DNA from: Sphingobacterium sp. UBA7855
GTDB taxonomy: Bacteria; Bacteroidota; Bacteroidia; Sphingobacteriales; Sphingobacteriaceae
Length of the DNA stretch: 64,000 nucleotides
NCBI GenBank assembly: GCA_002500745.1
Contig: DLST01000018.1
Span: forward strand, 219,227 to 283,226
Direction of reading: 5' to 3'
A program made the translations under genes and the position numbers. Of this stretch, positions 14,329-23,521 are shown in pieces. The notes beneath the pieces are model-generated. The model made no database searches, had not been told where the DNA came from, and saw only the letters and a program-made list of their open reading frames with translations. How positions within the stretch are numbered: the stretch's first letter is position 1; each line of letters opens with the position of its first letter.

Positions 14329-15909
14329 TCATTTCAACACCTTGTACAACAATAGCATTACGACAAATAAAATTGTCCAAGCGATCTTAACCCGGTTACT
14401 TGGCTTGTCCATCTTAATCTCGACCATATGCTGATGTGCTAATTCGTAAGCTGATTTTGGAAGGAGCAACGACACACCAATTCCAATAAGCAGCAATAGA
14501 ACAAACAAACTGAATGAAAGCATCAAGTAATGCGGCCAAAAAGTATAGACATCTTTAGGAAATATCCAAAGATAACATATTCCTGTGCCCAAACTTAGTA
14601 GCGCTCCTAGGGTTAAAATGGTATTAATAGCTGCTCGATTAGTCCGTTTCCATAACACAGCCATCAGGAAAGCGACCGCTAAAGGGGGCGCGATAAATCC
14701 AAGGATAGATTGGAACACATCAAAAAGATTAAGTCCTTTAATTTGATCGATCGCCAGTGCGACGAAAACCGAAGTTAAACAGCCCATAATCACCGTATAT
14801 CGCCCTATCTGCGTAATCTGCTGATTGTTTGCTTTTGGTCGAATATGCTTGAGATAAATGTCCATGGTGAACACCGTACTCAAGGAATTAAGCGACGAAC
14901 CAATGGTGCCCACCAATACAGCAATTAACACCACGATTACCAATCCATTCAGGCCTGTAGGAAACAGGTTAGTCACCATCGTCATATAAGCAAGTGATGG
15001 GTCTTTAAGTCCCGGAAATAAAACCGAACAGATGATACCGGTGAGGATAAACAACGGCAAGGAAAGTATCTTGAGCCAAGCGATAAAGTTAATTCCTAGT
15101 TGCCCCTGTTCGAGATTCTTGGCTCCTAAAACTGATTGTACCATGGCTTGATCCGTACAGAAAAAAGCGATCGCTGCCACTGGATATCCTAAGGCGATGG
15201 CATACCAGGGGTAATCTGGATCACTCGCAGGTCTGATCAATGACCAATAGCTAGTCGGAGTCTGCTGTGCCAAAGCACTTAACCCTCCGATTTTGGACAA
15301 TCCAAGAAAAGTTAAAAAGGCCGACACGGCGATCAGCAAGATCATCTGAAAGATATTGATTTTAGCAACTGTCTTTAATCCACCCGTATACGCAAACAGA
15401 CCAGCTAGGGAGACTAAAACAGTAACCGATTGCCACATTGGAATACCTAAAATCTGCCGTACTAAAAATCCGCCAGCAAATAGTCCCAACGACAACCATG
15501 AAATAAGCATTTTTACCAATGAATACCAAGCCAGAATAGTCTGCGTATTTGGACCGAACCGCTTGCCCATAAACTCGGGTAAGGTGCGTACTCCGGTAGA
15601 AATATAGCGTGGTGCAAACACCACCGCCAATAGGAAAAGATAGATAAAAGCATACCAGTCAAAATTGACCGCAACGATACCTGTGGTATAGCCTACTGTA
15701 GCAAAAGCCAGCAACATGGACGGTCCAACGTTAGTGGCCCACATATTGAATCCAATACTGTACCAGCTTAAGGATTTGCTTGCCAGGAAGTGTTCTGCCC
15801 CGTCTACCTTTTTACGGGATGACAAGAGACCGATTGTCAGTAATACTAACAAATAGGCTACGACGATGCAATAGTCGTAAATGGTTAACTTGTCTAAGAT
15901 ACTGTTCAT
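14329..15909 (-). CDS. Sodium/solute symporter (SSS family)
   Basis: Inner-membrane SSS/SGLT-type symporter of 526 residues with about 13-14 hydrophobic segments. The N-terminal part, YDYCIVVAYLLVLLTIGLLSS and FLASKSLSWYSIGFNMWATNVGP, is typical of sodium:sugar symporters. GVRTLPEFMGKRFG, GSSLNSLSTVFTMDIY and related SSS motifs follow. The substrate is probably a monosaccharide or sugar acid released in the periplasm. It overlaps the upstream oxidoreductase gene by 4 bases, so import and oxidation of the same compound is likely. Transport family clear; substrate inferred. Confidence 0.88.
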   Translation of the reverse strand: MNSILDKLTIYDYCIVVAYLLVLLTIGLLSSRKKVDGAEHFLASKSLSWYSIGFNMWATNVGPSMLLAFATVGYTTGIVAVNFDWYAFIYLFLLAVVFAPRYISTGVRTLPEFMGKRFGPNTQTILAWYSLVKMLISWLSLGLFAGGFLVRQILGIPMWQSVTVLVSLAGLFAYTGGLKTVAKINIFQMILLIAVSAFLTFLGLSKIGGLSALAQQTPTSYWSLIRPASDPDYPWYAIALGYPVAAIAFFCTDQAMVQSVLGAKNLEQGQLGINFIAWLKILSLPLFILTGIICSVLFPGLKDPSLAYMTMVTNLFPTGLNGLVIVVLIAVLVGTIGSSLNSLSTVFTMDIYLKHIRPKANNQQITQIGRYTVIMGCLTSVFVALAIDQIKGLNLFDVFQSILGFIAPPLAVAFLMAVLWKRTNRAAINTILTLGALLSLGTGICYLWIFPKDVYTFWPHYLMLSFSLFVLLLLIGIGVSLLLPKSAYELAHQHMVEIKMDKPSNRVKIAWTILFVVMLLLYKVLK

Positions 15910-17000
15910 CTTCCTAAGCTCAAATCGACACCATATCTTTCCAGCAGTTCCTTTGGACGGACAGGCTTTCCTGTTGTCAATGATTCATCCATAGCTTGCA
16001 ATAAAGCTATTGTCCCGATACCTTCTTTCATATCTGGATAGGCTTCCTCTCCAGTACGTATGGCTTTTGCAAAATGCTCTAGGTAATTTTGATACTCACC
16101 AGCGTGATGGCTTTTTCCTTCAAAACGGAAATAGTGTTTTAGTTTATGCTCCCAAGTCAACATGCGCTCTTCACCGGTTTTATCGGTAATCGCATAACGA
16201 AGGTCCATATAGTCAGCCTGGCTCGCCCCTTCTGTCCCTCTTAGAATACAGCTCATTTCGCTATCTCGTGTGACAGGCTGCACCGGCCCCGTATACGCCC
16301 CGCTCACACGGGCGACCCGGCCATCTTCGGCTTTAAAAATAAAATGCATCGTATCAACATTTTGAAGCCCACCTTTTTTCCCATTAGCACTCAACATGCC
16401 ATAGCCCATCACCTCTTCAATATTGGGGAGGTACCAGCGGATGAAATCAACTGGATGGCTCAATCCTCCATAAAGCCATTTGAAAGAAGACTGCAAAGAC
16501 CAAGGTTTATCCAAAAACCAGCGGTGATCAGCGTGATAATAACCTTCGATCGTAATTAAGTCACCAATCAGTCCAGCGTCAAAATCTTCTCTTTGCTTTT
16601 TTACCGGTTCAAAAAAACGGGAACTCTGTCCGACAAAAACACGTTTATTTTTCTGAGCTGCGCGTTCCAATAAAGCGTTGGCATCAGCAAGATTATCGAT
16701 AAAAGGTTTGGTACAGATGACGTGTTTGTCATGTGCCAATGCTAGCTCGATGTGCTTCGCATGTAGATGATCCGGAGTATATATGGCAATGGCTTCAATA
16801 TTTTCGTCATCCAGCATGGCCTGATAATCATTGGTATAAGCATGAAAGTCAAACTCTTTCATCCGCTTGCGCCCAAGCTCCTCATTCAGATCGCAAATCT
16901 TGACCAATTCGATGTGAGGGCTTTGCAATGCGGCTGACATCGTACTGCGCCCCTCACCTAATCCTAAAATCCCTAATTTTAACTGCTGTATATTTTCCAT
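15906..17000 (-). CDS. Gfo/Idh/MocA family oxidoreductase (second)
   Basis: NAD(P)-dependent oxidoreductase of 364 residues using the ATG that gives MENIQQLKLGILGLGEGRS. A start 10 codons earlier would lie inside the upstream gene. The Rossmann motif GILGLGEGRSTMSAAL opens the protein. CTKPFIDNLADA is the EKP-type motif with Thr-Lys-Pro, and YTPDHLHAKHIELAL is typical of the family. It lacks a signal peptide. It starts one base after the stop of the beta-helix/mutarotase fusion and overlaps the symporter gene by 4 bases, forming a compact release, uptake and oxidation unit. Substrate unknown. Confidence 0.85.
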   Translation of the reverse strand: MENIQQLKLGILGLGEGRSTMSAALQSPHIELVKICDLNEELGRKRMKEFDFHAYTNDYQAMLDDENIEAIAIYTPDHLHAKHIELALAHDKHVICTKPFIDNLADANALLERAAQKNKRVFVGQSSRFFEPVKKQREDFDAGLIGDLITIEGYYHADHRWFLDKPWSLQSSFKWLYGGLSHPVDFIRWYLPNIEEVMGYGMLSANGKKGGLQNVDTMHFIFKAEDGRVARVSGAYTGPVQPVTRDSEMSCILRGTEGASQADYMDLRYAITDKTGEERMLTWEHKLKHYFRFEGKSHHAGEYQNYLEHFAKAIRTGEEAYPDMKEGIGTIALLQAMDESLTTGKPVRPKELLERYGVDLSLGR

Positions 17001-17001
17001 T

Positions 17002-19512
17002 TTACTGTTTATAAAAAATCCATGTTTCATTTTTTCGTGTTCCGGGAATACCTTCCTGATAGGAACTCATGAGTTTGTTCCACTCCACAACTCGTGGATT
17101 ATGCTTGGTTGTCAACAGATCAATTGTTTTAAAATCCTGTCCTTTTGGAAAAGAAATATATAACATCAGCTGACGCCCATTGCGATAGACGAGCACTTCG
17201 TCAAATCCAGCGTTACAGAAACCTGCCGCAACCTCGGGCCATTCTTTAAATTGTGTTTTATGTGCGTTGTAATAGGCCTCCTGTTCTTTCTTATCATCGA
17301 TCAATTGGGCGGTCAGTAGCACAAAATCGGTATCAATCTCTTTTTTACCAGCACAGCGGCTTCGGTCAAAGTCGTAGAACAGATCGGTAAACAATTTGTA
17401 TTCAACCTCAGGATAATGAGCAATCCACGCACTCGCTAATTTTTTACCAATCTCATCACTGGTCATGACGAGCGTGTAATCGTTCCATCGATATATCTGT
17501 TCAGCACCCACTCCTTCTTTTGCCAAAAATCCTTTGATTGCTTGTGTTGTCAATTTGTGTTGCGGATCATAGATCTGGAAAAAAACAGGTTTGGTAAAAG
17601 GAATATAGGCATTGAAAGATGCATTTTTAGGAATTGATCGTTTTTCAGACAACAAATAGGTATAACGCAGACCGATGCCTGCTTCGTCTTTGACACAGGC
17701 ATCCGCATCGGGGCCATTTTTTATCCACTCAACACTCGGCCCATTGGCATTTTGCAATATTTTATTAGATGGGAACCAGTTGTTACTCACATTCATATAG
17801 GCAGAACCCTCATCGGTATAGAGATAAAACCAATGCTCAGGAATATGCGCATAAGGTGACACATAGATGCTATCGATATAATTTTCCTGAATTTTTGTTC
17901 CGGGTTGTGCCGATAAAGTGTAAATACCAGCTACATCATACATGTATTTACCATAACGTGTGATCTTATTTTTTAAAACACGATTATTTCGCATGGCATT
18001 GACTGTAGGTGTCCAGCCCCAGCCCAAGCTAATTCCTGTGTACGGAAGATCCAGCAATTCATTGTTCGTAATAGCTACATTGCGGACAAATCCGGCGCCA
18101 ATCCCCACCGTTCCCCAATCCTCATTTCCAATATCTTGGATTAGATTGTTACTGACGACAACACCATCGGTCAAGATACGCTCGTTGTTGGGCTGAAAAG
18201 GCAAATGTGCTTCCATTTGTTCGTCTGAGAACTGACCGAGCAATATTCCGGATCCGCCAATATCCTGAAATAGATTTCCATTTAAACTATCTTTTAAATT
18301 GCCGGCCCGGTAGTCTATTCCTGTCGCGGCCAAATGAGCAAAACGGCACGCAGAAATTTTGGTAAATGCGGTATGACGGAGTAGGACCGCAGCTTGCGGC
18401 CGACCCAACCAAGCCTGATTTTCCAGCCCAGCTTTATCAACAGTCCCCGGCTTAGCTAATTTATACGCATCCAAAAAATACATACCTGCCTGTAGCGCAA
18501 CATGTCCAGCATAGTGGGGTCTCAACCAGGAGCTGTGCTGAAATTGAAGCCCTTCGATATATACATGACGAACAGGTGATTCCAAAGTCCCTTGCATCCT
18601 CAGGATCGTTTCAAGATAAGGCGCTACAACATGTAACTTGCTTAAGTTTTCATCAGGTCTTTTATAATAATATACTTTATGGTTTTCTTCATCCAAAAAC
18701 CATTCTCCCGGCTGATCCAAAAATTCAAGGGCATTGACCAGACGAAATGCAGAATTGCCATATTCCTTAGACAACCAAGGCTTAGGCCAAGGGTGTTCAT
18801 TCTGTAATTTACCTTCCGGTTCATGAAAAAATAGTGTGGTACTATCTTTTGTGACTACCGCCTCACGAACCCGGAGCTGCGCTATTGCCCACCACTGATG
18901 GATGAAAAACTCCATTCCAGCTTTATAGACAAACTTTTTAGGGAATACATTAGGAATAATAGCAGCCTGCTGCTTAAAATCCCAATTAATAATCCGTGGC
19001 AAGTGGTCATCATCATGGCTTTCCGCACGAATCGCCTTACGTGAGCCAACCCACAATTGGCGGAAAGGGAAATACTTTCCTCCGGCCTGAGGGGCATCTG
19101 CCACCACGATATGCTTAGCTATAGCAGGATCCAGTCTCTTTTCACCTTTTACTGGCTGCCAGCCCTCAATAGAAATTCCACCCGAAAATATGGCTTCGTT
19201 GCCTACCGCTTTTATCCAGGTCGGACTTTCGGCTGTTCCGCTGTCTTCAGGACGTATAAAAATAGTCTGAGTAGGCACATATTGTCCGTCTTGAATCCAG
19301 ATTGTGATGCCATGATGCATACGCGGATCGTTTAATCGTCGCCATTCCCTAGCCTCACGCAGGGCATCCTCCAAACATGAAAATGGAGCTCCCGGGCTGC
19401 CATCCCGTTGTTCCTTGCTGCTTTGTTTACCCACATGGATTTCACCTGTCTGCGCCGACAGACTACCGAGCGAAAAAAAAATAAAAAACCATATGAGAAT
19501 TGTCTGCTTCAT
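17002..19512 (-). CDS. Secreted beta-helix glycosidase (GH141-like) fused to L-rhamnose-mutarotase-like domain
   Basis: Exported protein of 836 residues (signal peptide ends at SLSAQ). Residues about 25-640 form a right-handed beta-helix starting IHVGKQSSKEQRDGSPGAPF, with the layout of GH141 proteins; family members with known activity include alpha-L-fucosidase acting on rhamnogalacturonan II. The last 108 residues (729-836) match the L-rhamnose mutarotase fold: YNAHKTQFKEWPEV holds the His-751 position used for catalysis, and VLVYRNGRQLMLY the Tyr strand. A related alpha/beta stretch at about 642-728 may be a second copy. Placing a mutarotase on a secreted glycosidase would speed anomer interconversion of the released 6-deoxyhexose. 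The family call for the helix is by eye. Confidence 0.65.
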   Translation of the reverse strand: MKQTILIWFFIFFSLGSLSAQTGEIHVGKQSSKEQRDGSPGAPFSCLEDALREAREWRRLNDPRMHHGITIWIQDGQYVPTQTIFIRPEDSGTAESPTWIKAVGNEAIFSGGISIEGWQPVKGEKRLDPAIAKHIVVADAPQAGGKYFPFRQLWVGSRKAIRAESHDDDHLPRIINWDFKQQAAIIPNVFPKKFVYKAGMEFFIHQWWAIAQLRVREAVVTKDSTTLFFHEPEGKLQNEHPWPKPWLSKEYGNSAFRLVNALEFLDQPGEWFLDEENHKVYYYKRPDENLSKLHVVAPYLETILRMQGTLESPVRHVYIEGLQFQHSSWLRPHYAGHVALQAGMYFLDAYKLAKPGTVDKAGLENQAWLGRPQAAVLLRHTAFTKISACRFAHLAATGIDYRAGNLKDSLNGNLFQDIGGSGILLGQFSDEQMEAHLPFQPNNERILTDGVVVSNNLIQDIGNEDWGTVGIGAGFVRNVAITNNELLDLPYTGISLGWGWTPTVNAMRNNRVLKNKITRYGKYMYDVAGIYTLSAQPGTKIQENYIDSIYVSPYAHIPEHWFYLYTDEGSAYMNVSNNWFPSNKILQNANGPSVEWIKNGPDADACVKDEAGIGLRYTYLLSEKRSIPKNASFNAYIPFTKPVFFQIYDPQHKLTTQAIKGFLAKEGVGAEQIYRWNDYTLVMTSDEIGKKLASAWIAHYPEVEYKLFTDLFYDFDRSRCAGKKEIDTDFVLLTAQLIDDKKEQEAYYNAHKTQFKEWPEVAAGFCNAGFDEVLVYRNGRQLMLYISFPKGQDFKTIDLLTTKHNPRVVEWNKLMSSYQEGIPGTRKNETWIFYKQ

Positions 19513-19563
19513 CTGTAAATAATTTAAATATGATACTATTCGGTTTCAGCCGTAGTTATAGAC

Positions 19564-19597
19564 TCAGAACAATGGCTATCAATAGCCACTGTTCTGA
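19564..19597. terminator. 16-bp hairpin after SusD remnant
   Basis: TCAGAACAATGGCTAT (19564-19579) pairs with ATAGCCACTGTTCTGA (19582-19597) with one mismatch and a two-base loop. The right arm includes the end of the SusD remnant reading frame. No T-run follows on either strand, so this is a strong hairpin rather than a textbook intrinsic terminator. It may end or slow transcription from the GH2 gene or protect the 3' end of its message. Confidence 0.45.
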
Positions 19598-19767
19598 AGA
19601 AATTCACCGAGGTTGCTAATAGCATCCATCTGTCCCTGCGGAATTGGCCGAAGGGCATCAACACCATTCGTACAGCTGTTTACCTTAGGACTGAATAACG
19701 AACCTGAATTAAATTTCACCAAAAAACGATAACAACTATATCTCGCTGTACCTAGATCGATATTTGT
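19579..19767 (-). pseudogene. SusD C-terminal remnant
   Basis: This stretch is not an intact gene. On the minus strand the frame ending at TGA 19579-19581 reads NIDLGTARYSCYRF, then SPKVNSCTNGVD, then LRPIPQGQMDAISN and LGEFLQNSGY followed by stop. The end pattern of a PIP motif, a short spacer and QN-GY is the hallmark C-terminus of RagB/SusD proteins. About 60 codons are open, and an in-frame TGA sits just upstream at 19771-19773. The remnant overlaps the last codons and TAG stop of the GH2 gene in a different frame. It does not match the end of the intact SusD in this window, so it derives from another SusD. It marks a deletion scar. Confidence 0.75.
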
Positions 19768-22148
19768 TGGTCACCTAAAGCCGAGCTGATAATCACAGTA
19801 CAGGGTGCGTCGACCATTTTTTGAATAATTCCTAATGCTTTTCCTTTAAATGTTTTTCTGTTGGGACGATGCAGCCCTCTTAGATCGGCTTGAAACCCAT
19901 TGTCAGTGCCGAGTACTTTTGCATCTCCCTTTACAATAAACTCAATTTCTTGATCATTGTGCAACACGGACTGTCCTGCTTGATCCACCAGTTCTGCGGT
20001 CACAAAATAAAGGTCCCTGGATTCTCCTGTGGCATATTTTTCATGTTCCACAGAAACTTTTACTGCATGTGCTTCCGTGGCCGTGCGGACACTCGCTTCC
20101 TGAACAATTTTACCGGCCCGCTTTTTAACCACCTTCAGTTCGCCTTTTTCAAAAGGCACCTTCCAGCTAGCGTGCAAACGATCTGCTGTCTTTGCTGAAG
20201 TTCCCAAACTCTTACCATTGAGAAACAGTTCGACCGCCTCAGCCTTGTTATAATAAGCCCACACGTCCACCGTATCGCCCGTTTTCCCATTCCAATGCGG
20301 TAAAAGATGCAGGACATCCTTGTCAGTCCATTCAGACTGATACATGTAGTACACATCTTTGGGAATACCGGCAAGATCAACAATGCCATAGTAAGAGCTC
20401 CTTGCAGGATAAGGGTAAGGAACGGGTTCGCCAAGATAATCAAAACCGGTCCAGACAAATGTTCCCGCCAAAAAAGGACGGTTCTTGACCGCCAACCAAG
20501 CTTTCTCATGGCTTGTGCCCCAGTAGGCGGCAACATTATCATAGGCCGATACCGTATAATCAGGATTGCCATTGACGACATATTTGTCCTTCGATGATGC
20601 AGGCCAAAGCTGAATCGTGTCGTGCAGCCTGTCATATACCCCTCTGGTCTGTAAGGCAGACACGGTTTCTGATGCCAACAGCGGTATATCTTTGAATTCT
20701 ACAGGTAATTTCTCATAATCTTCATGTTTGTAGTTGAAACCCAGTACATCCAAAGCCTCTGCCTGTGCGATAAAATTCTTGACATAATTATTTTCGGTCA
20801 AGGCAGCAGTAACGGGGCGTGTTGGATCCAGAGATTTTACCAATCTGGCCATTTCTTGCGTTAAGGCAATACCCGTGGAGTCAAATTGCTCTCGGATTTC
20901 ATTTCCGATGCTCCATAGGATAACCGAAGCATGATTACGATCTCGACGCACCCATGCTTCAATATCCTTAAGATGTTCCGTAGGAAAGTCAATGTGGTAG
21001 TCGAACTTATTTTTTCGCTTTTTCCACATGTCAAATGCTTCATTATAAACCAAAATTCCCATTTCGTCGCAGAGATCGAGTAACTCTTCTGCGGGTGGAT
21101 TGTGTGCAGTTCGAATGGCATTTGCACCCATTTCTTTCATCATGACAAGCTGTCTTTTCGCAGCAGACTTATTAAAAGCGGCTCCTAAAGCACCCAAATC
21201 ATGATGCATACATACTCCTAAAATTTTCAAGGCCTCGCCGTTTAAGTAGAAGCCAGTTTTCGCATCAAAGCGAATTGTCCGGAATCCGATTCTCTTTTCA
21301 ATTTGATCTTCGACTGTATTATTTTTAGTTAAAAGAGTGAGTTGCACACGATATAAATTTGGCGACGCTAGGCTCCACAATTGTGGCTTTTCCACTTGAA
21401 GTGATGCATCAATATATCCATCTTTCTCAACCCCTGTCTTTTTTAACAGTATATTTCCTTTGGGATCCCATACAGTAATTTGATATTTATTCCCTGCAAC
21501 GCCTTTAGGTCGCGCCAACTTATTCAATTTAGAACGTACTTTAAGCTGCCCCAATACACCCTGTATTTCCGGCGTAGTGATAAAAGTTTCTTGTTCGTCG
21601 AGGTGTACTTCGCTGCTTTTTATGAGATAAACATCACGGTAGATTCCGGAACCTGAATACCACCGGGAGTTTGGCTGTTTACTATTATCCACACGAACAG
21701 CGATCCGGTTGGGCTGGTTCCCAAATTTAAGATGCGGAGTCAGATCCAGTGTAAAAGAGAGGTAACCATTGGGCTTTTTCCCAAAATAAACTCCATTAAT
21801 CCATATTTCTGCATAACGGTAAACTCCGCCAAAGTACAACTGTATATTTTTACCTTGATCTGCGGTAGGTAGCTTAAACCGCTTACTGTACCAGCCAATT
21901 CCGCCAGGCAATGCACCACCGGCATTACCTGCTGGGTAACTAGCATCAAAATCAGCTTTGATACTCCAGTCATGGGGTAATTCAACCGATTCCCAGGCTT
22001 GGGCATCTCCGTCGTTCAAGTGATAGCCCAGCTGATCCTGCAACGTAAAATGCCAGTTTTCATTAAAGCTGATTTTTGAACGTCCTTGTCCGTATACAAG
22101 CTGAAGTTGAAATAAAAAGAGAATAGAAATAAAATAATATAAATTCAT
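19752..22148 (-). CDS. GH2 beta-galactosidase-like enzyme, secreted
   Basis: Exported GH2 enzyme of 798 residues from the ATG giving MNLYYFISILFLFQ, a clear signal peptide cleaved after LVYGQ. The open frame extends 14 codons upstream without signal character. The jelly roll, immunoglobulin-like domain and TIM barrel are in standard order. ILWSIGNEIREQ gives the acid/base Glu-417, and PLLASETVSAL the nucleophile Glu-494. The C-terminal half has DUF4982-type and Ig-like beta domains (YQSEWTDKDVLHLLPHW). Probable action is on beta-galactose or beta-uronic acid side chains. The stop codon lies within the SusD remnant sequence. A gap of 154 bases separates it from the preceding gene and shows no clear signal. 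Confidence 0.88.
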   Translation of the reverse strand: MNLYYFISILFLFQLQLVYGQGRSKISFNENWHFTLQDQLGYHLNDGDAQAWESVELPHDWSIKADFDASYPAGNAGGALPGGIGWYSKRFKLPTADQGKNIQLYFGGVYRYAEIWINGVYFGKKPNGYLSFTLDLTPHLKFGNQPNRIAVRVDNSKQPNSRWYSGSGIYRDVYLIKSSEVHLDEQETFITTPEIQGVLGQLKVRSKLNKLARPKGVAGNKYQITVWDPKGNILLKKTGVEKDGYIDASLQVEKPQLWSLASPNLYRVQLTLLTKNNTVEDQIEKRIGFRTIRFDAKTGFYLNGEALKILGVCMHHDLGALGAAFNKSAAKRQLVMMKEMGANAIRTAHNPPAEELLDLCDEMGILVYNEAFDMWKKRKNKFDYHIDFPTEHLKDIEAWVRRDRNHASVILWSIGNEIREQFDSTGIALTQEMARLVKSLDPTRPVTAALTENNYVKNFIAQAEALDVLGFNYKHEDYEKLPVEFKDIPLLASETVSALQTRGVYDRLHDTIQLWPASSKDKYVVNGNPDYTVSAYDNVAAYWGTSHEKAWLAVKNRPFLAGTFVWTGFDYLGEPVPYPYPARSSYYGIVDLAGIPKDVYYMYQSEWTDKDVLHLLPHWNGKTGDTVDVWAYYNKAEAVELFLNGKSLGTSAKTADRLHASWKVPFEKGELKVVKKRAGKIVQEASVRTATEAHAVKVSVEHEKYATGESRDLYFVTAELVDQAGQSVLHNDQEIEFIVKGDAKVLGTDNGFQADLRGLHRPNRKTFKGKALGIIQKMVDAPCTVIISSALGDQQISI

Positions 22149-22302
22149 AAGTAAATGGTTATTGATAAGCACTGCTTTCATTGCAGTCAATGATGGCTTC
22201 GTGCTTGCGCCTTTATTCGTTAGTCTATATTGAGGTATTTAAACTTCCTTCGGGTTTATCCATTAAGAATAGTTTTTTGAAAAGTGACCTAGGCCTGAGG
22301 GG

Positions 22303-23424
22303 CTACTCTTGCTCTCGGCTTAAGTCTTTAAAACGCACCGTACTTCTACCTAAATCTTTAGAGGTCGCCAAGGCTATACCACGGTTACCTTTGCTATCTA
22401 CGGCACAATAAAAGTGATAGACGATACCCTCCGTTTTCAGCACAAAAGACTTGTGCGCATATTGCTGATCAAAGCTCTCACTTGATTCAATCAGGTTGGT
22501 GCCTTCCCAACCCGTCCAATGGATCAGGTCTTTGGAAGCGGCAAAACGGTTAAATGCCCCTTTACGATCTTTCCAAAATGCCCCAAAATAGAACATAACC
22601 CAGGTATCATGAATACGTTGGATCATGGGGTCACCCGTGATGCCGATAGGATGATGAACCACCGGATCTTTTTGAAAACGCTTCCAGGTTTTCATATCGT
22701 CAGATACGGCCATACCAATCCGTTCATACCAGCGGGTTGCCTTATTATTCACCAAAGAATCGCCCACGGCATTGTAATACATCACAAAACGATGTCCTGT
22801 ATTTTTATCCGGGTCTTCAATGACATAGCTTTTAAATAGCTTATGACGGTTTTCCCACCAGGAAACATCTGGGTCTGTACTGTTCAGGACAGGATTGGGC
22901 AGCTGCTGCCACTGGACGGGTTTGATGGGCTTCATATTGGTATAAGCGATCCCGATAGATAATGGTTCAGGCTCATAGCCTGCGGTAGAACCGCCGAAAT
23001 AAGACATCCAATATTTTCCAGCATAGGTATTGAGTTTATATGTTCCACCCCATTTTGTATCAACCAAAGCATTGTATCCTGCTCGCTGCTTGGCATCCCA
23101 GTTACCATCGGGTGCCACAGAAAGCTGTTTCCCCAGGGTCTCCCAATGCAGGAGATCCGAGCTCTGCGCCAGCCAGGTCTCATAACCACTTCCATCAAAC
23201 ACAATATAGGTCATATACCAATATTTTCCGGCTTTGTATAGCGTTGGACAGTCTATCAGTTCACCTTTATGCTGCGGAACCAATACGAGCCCGTACTTGT
23301 AAGGTGTCTTTACTTCTTCATAAATTTTTGTCATTTCCGCACTGGGAATTCGTTGAGCATGTGCCCAAGATGTCCAGCCTGGCAATGCAAAAAACAGCAA
23401 TAGTATTCTTTTCAGTCGTCTCAT
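22303..23424 (-). CDS. Five-bladed propeller glycosidase, GH137 candidate
   Basis: Secreted protein of 373 residues (signal peptide ends at AHAQ). Repeated blades such as LYKAGKYWYMTYIVFDGSGYETWLAQSSDLLHW, KRFQKDPVVHHPIGITGDPMIQ and WVMFYFGAFW indicate the five-bladed propeller shared by GH43, GH130 and GH137. The pattern fits GH137 (beta-L-arabinofuranosidase, known from rhamnogalacturonan II breakdown) best, but I cannot confirm it from the sequence alone. It stands 97 bases after the GH78 gene. If GH137, it would remove beta-L-arabinofuranose from a side chain. Activity is inferred. Confidence 0.55.
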   Translation of the reverse strand: MRRLKRILLLFFALPGWTSWAHAQRIPSAEMTKIYEEVKTPYKYGLVLVPQHKGELIDCPTLYKAGKYWYMTYIVFDGSGYETWLAQSSDLLHWETLGKQLSVAPDGNWDAKQRAGYNALVDTKWGGTYKLNTYAGKYWMSYFGGSTAGYEPEPLSIGIAYTNMKPIKPVQWQQLPNPVLNSTDPDVSWWENRHKLFKSYVIEDPDKNTGHRFVMYYNAVGDSLVNNKATRWYERIGMAVSDDMKTWKRFQKDPVVHHPIGITGDPMIQRIHDTWVMFYFGAFWKDRKGAFNRFAASKDLIHWTGWEGTNLIESSESFDQQYAHKSFVLKTEGIVYHFYCAVDSKGNRGIALATSKDLGRSTVRFKDLSREQE

Positions 23425-23521
23425 CTGTAATCGTTATTCTTTCATCGTTGCTTTCAAGTCCCTCATGTGACAGCCAGACCATTGTCCATGCTACTTTTAA
23501 CGACGGGGAGCTTGCTTGCTT

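Noticed and set aside
20135..20635. Minus-strand frame of 166 codons inside a GH2 gene
   Set aside because: It is the other frame of the same strand as the GH2 enzyme, whose frame carries clear catalytic motifs.
22149..22302. Possible decayed gene in the gap between two glycosidase genes
   Set aside because: Reading all three minus frames gave no family motif, unlike the SusD remnant at 19.6 kb.
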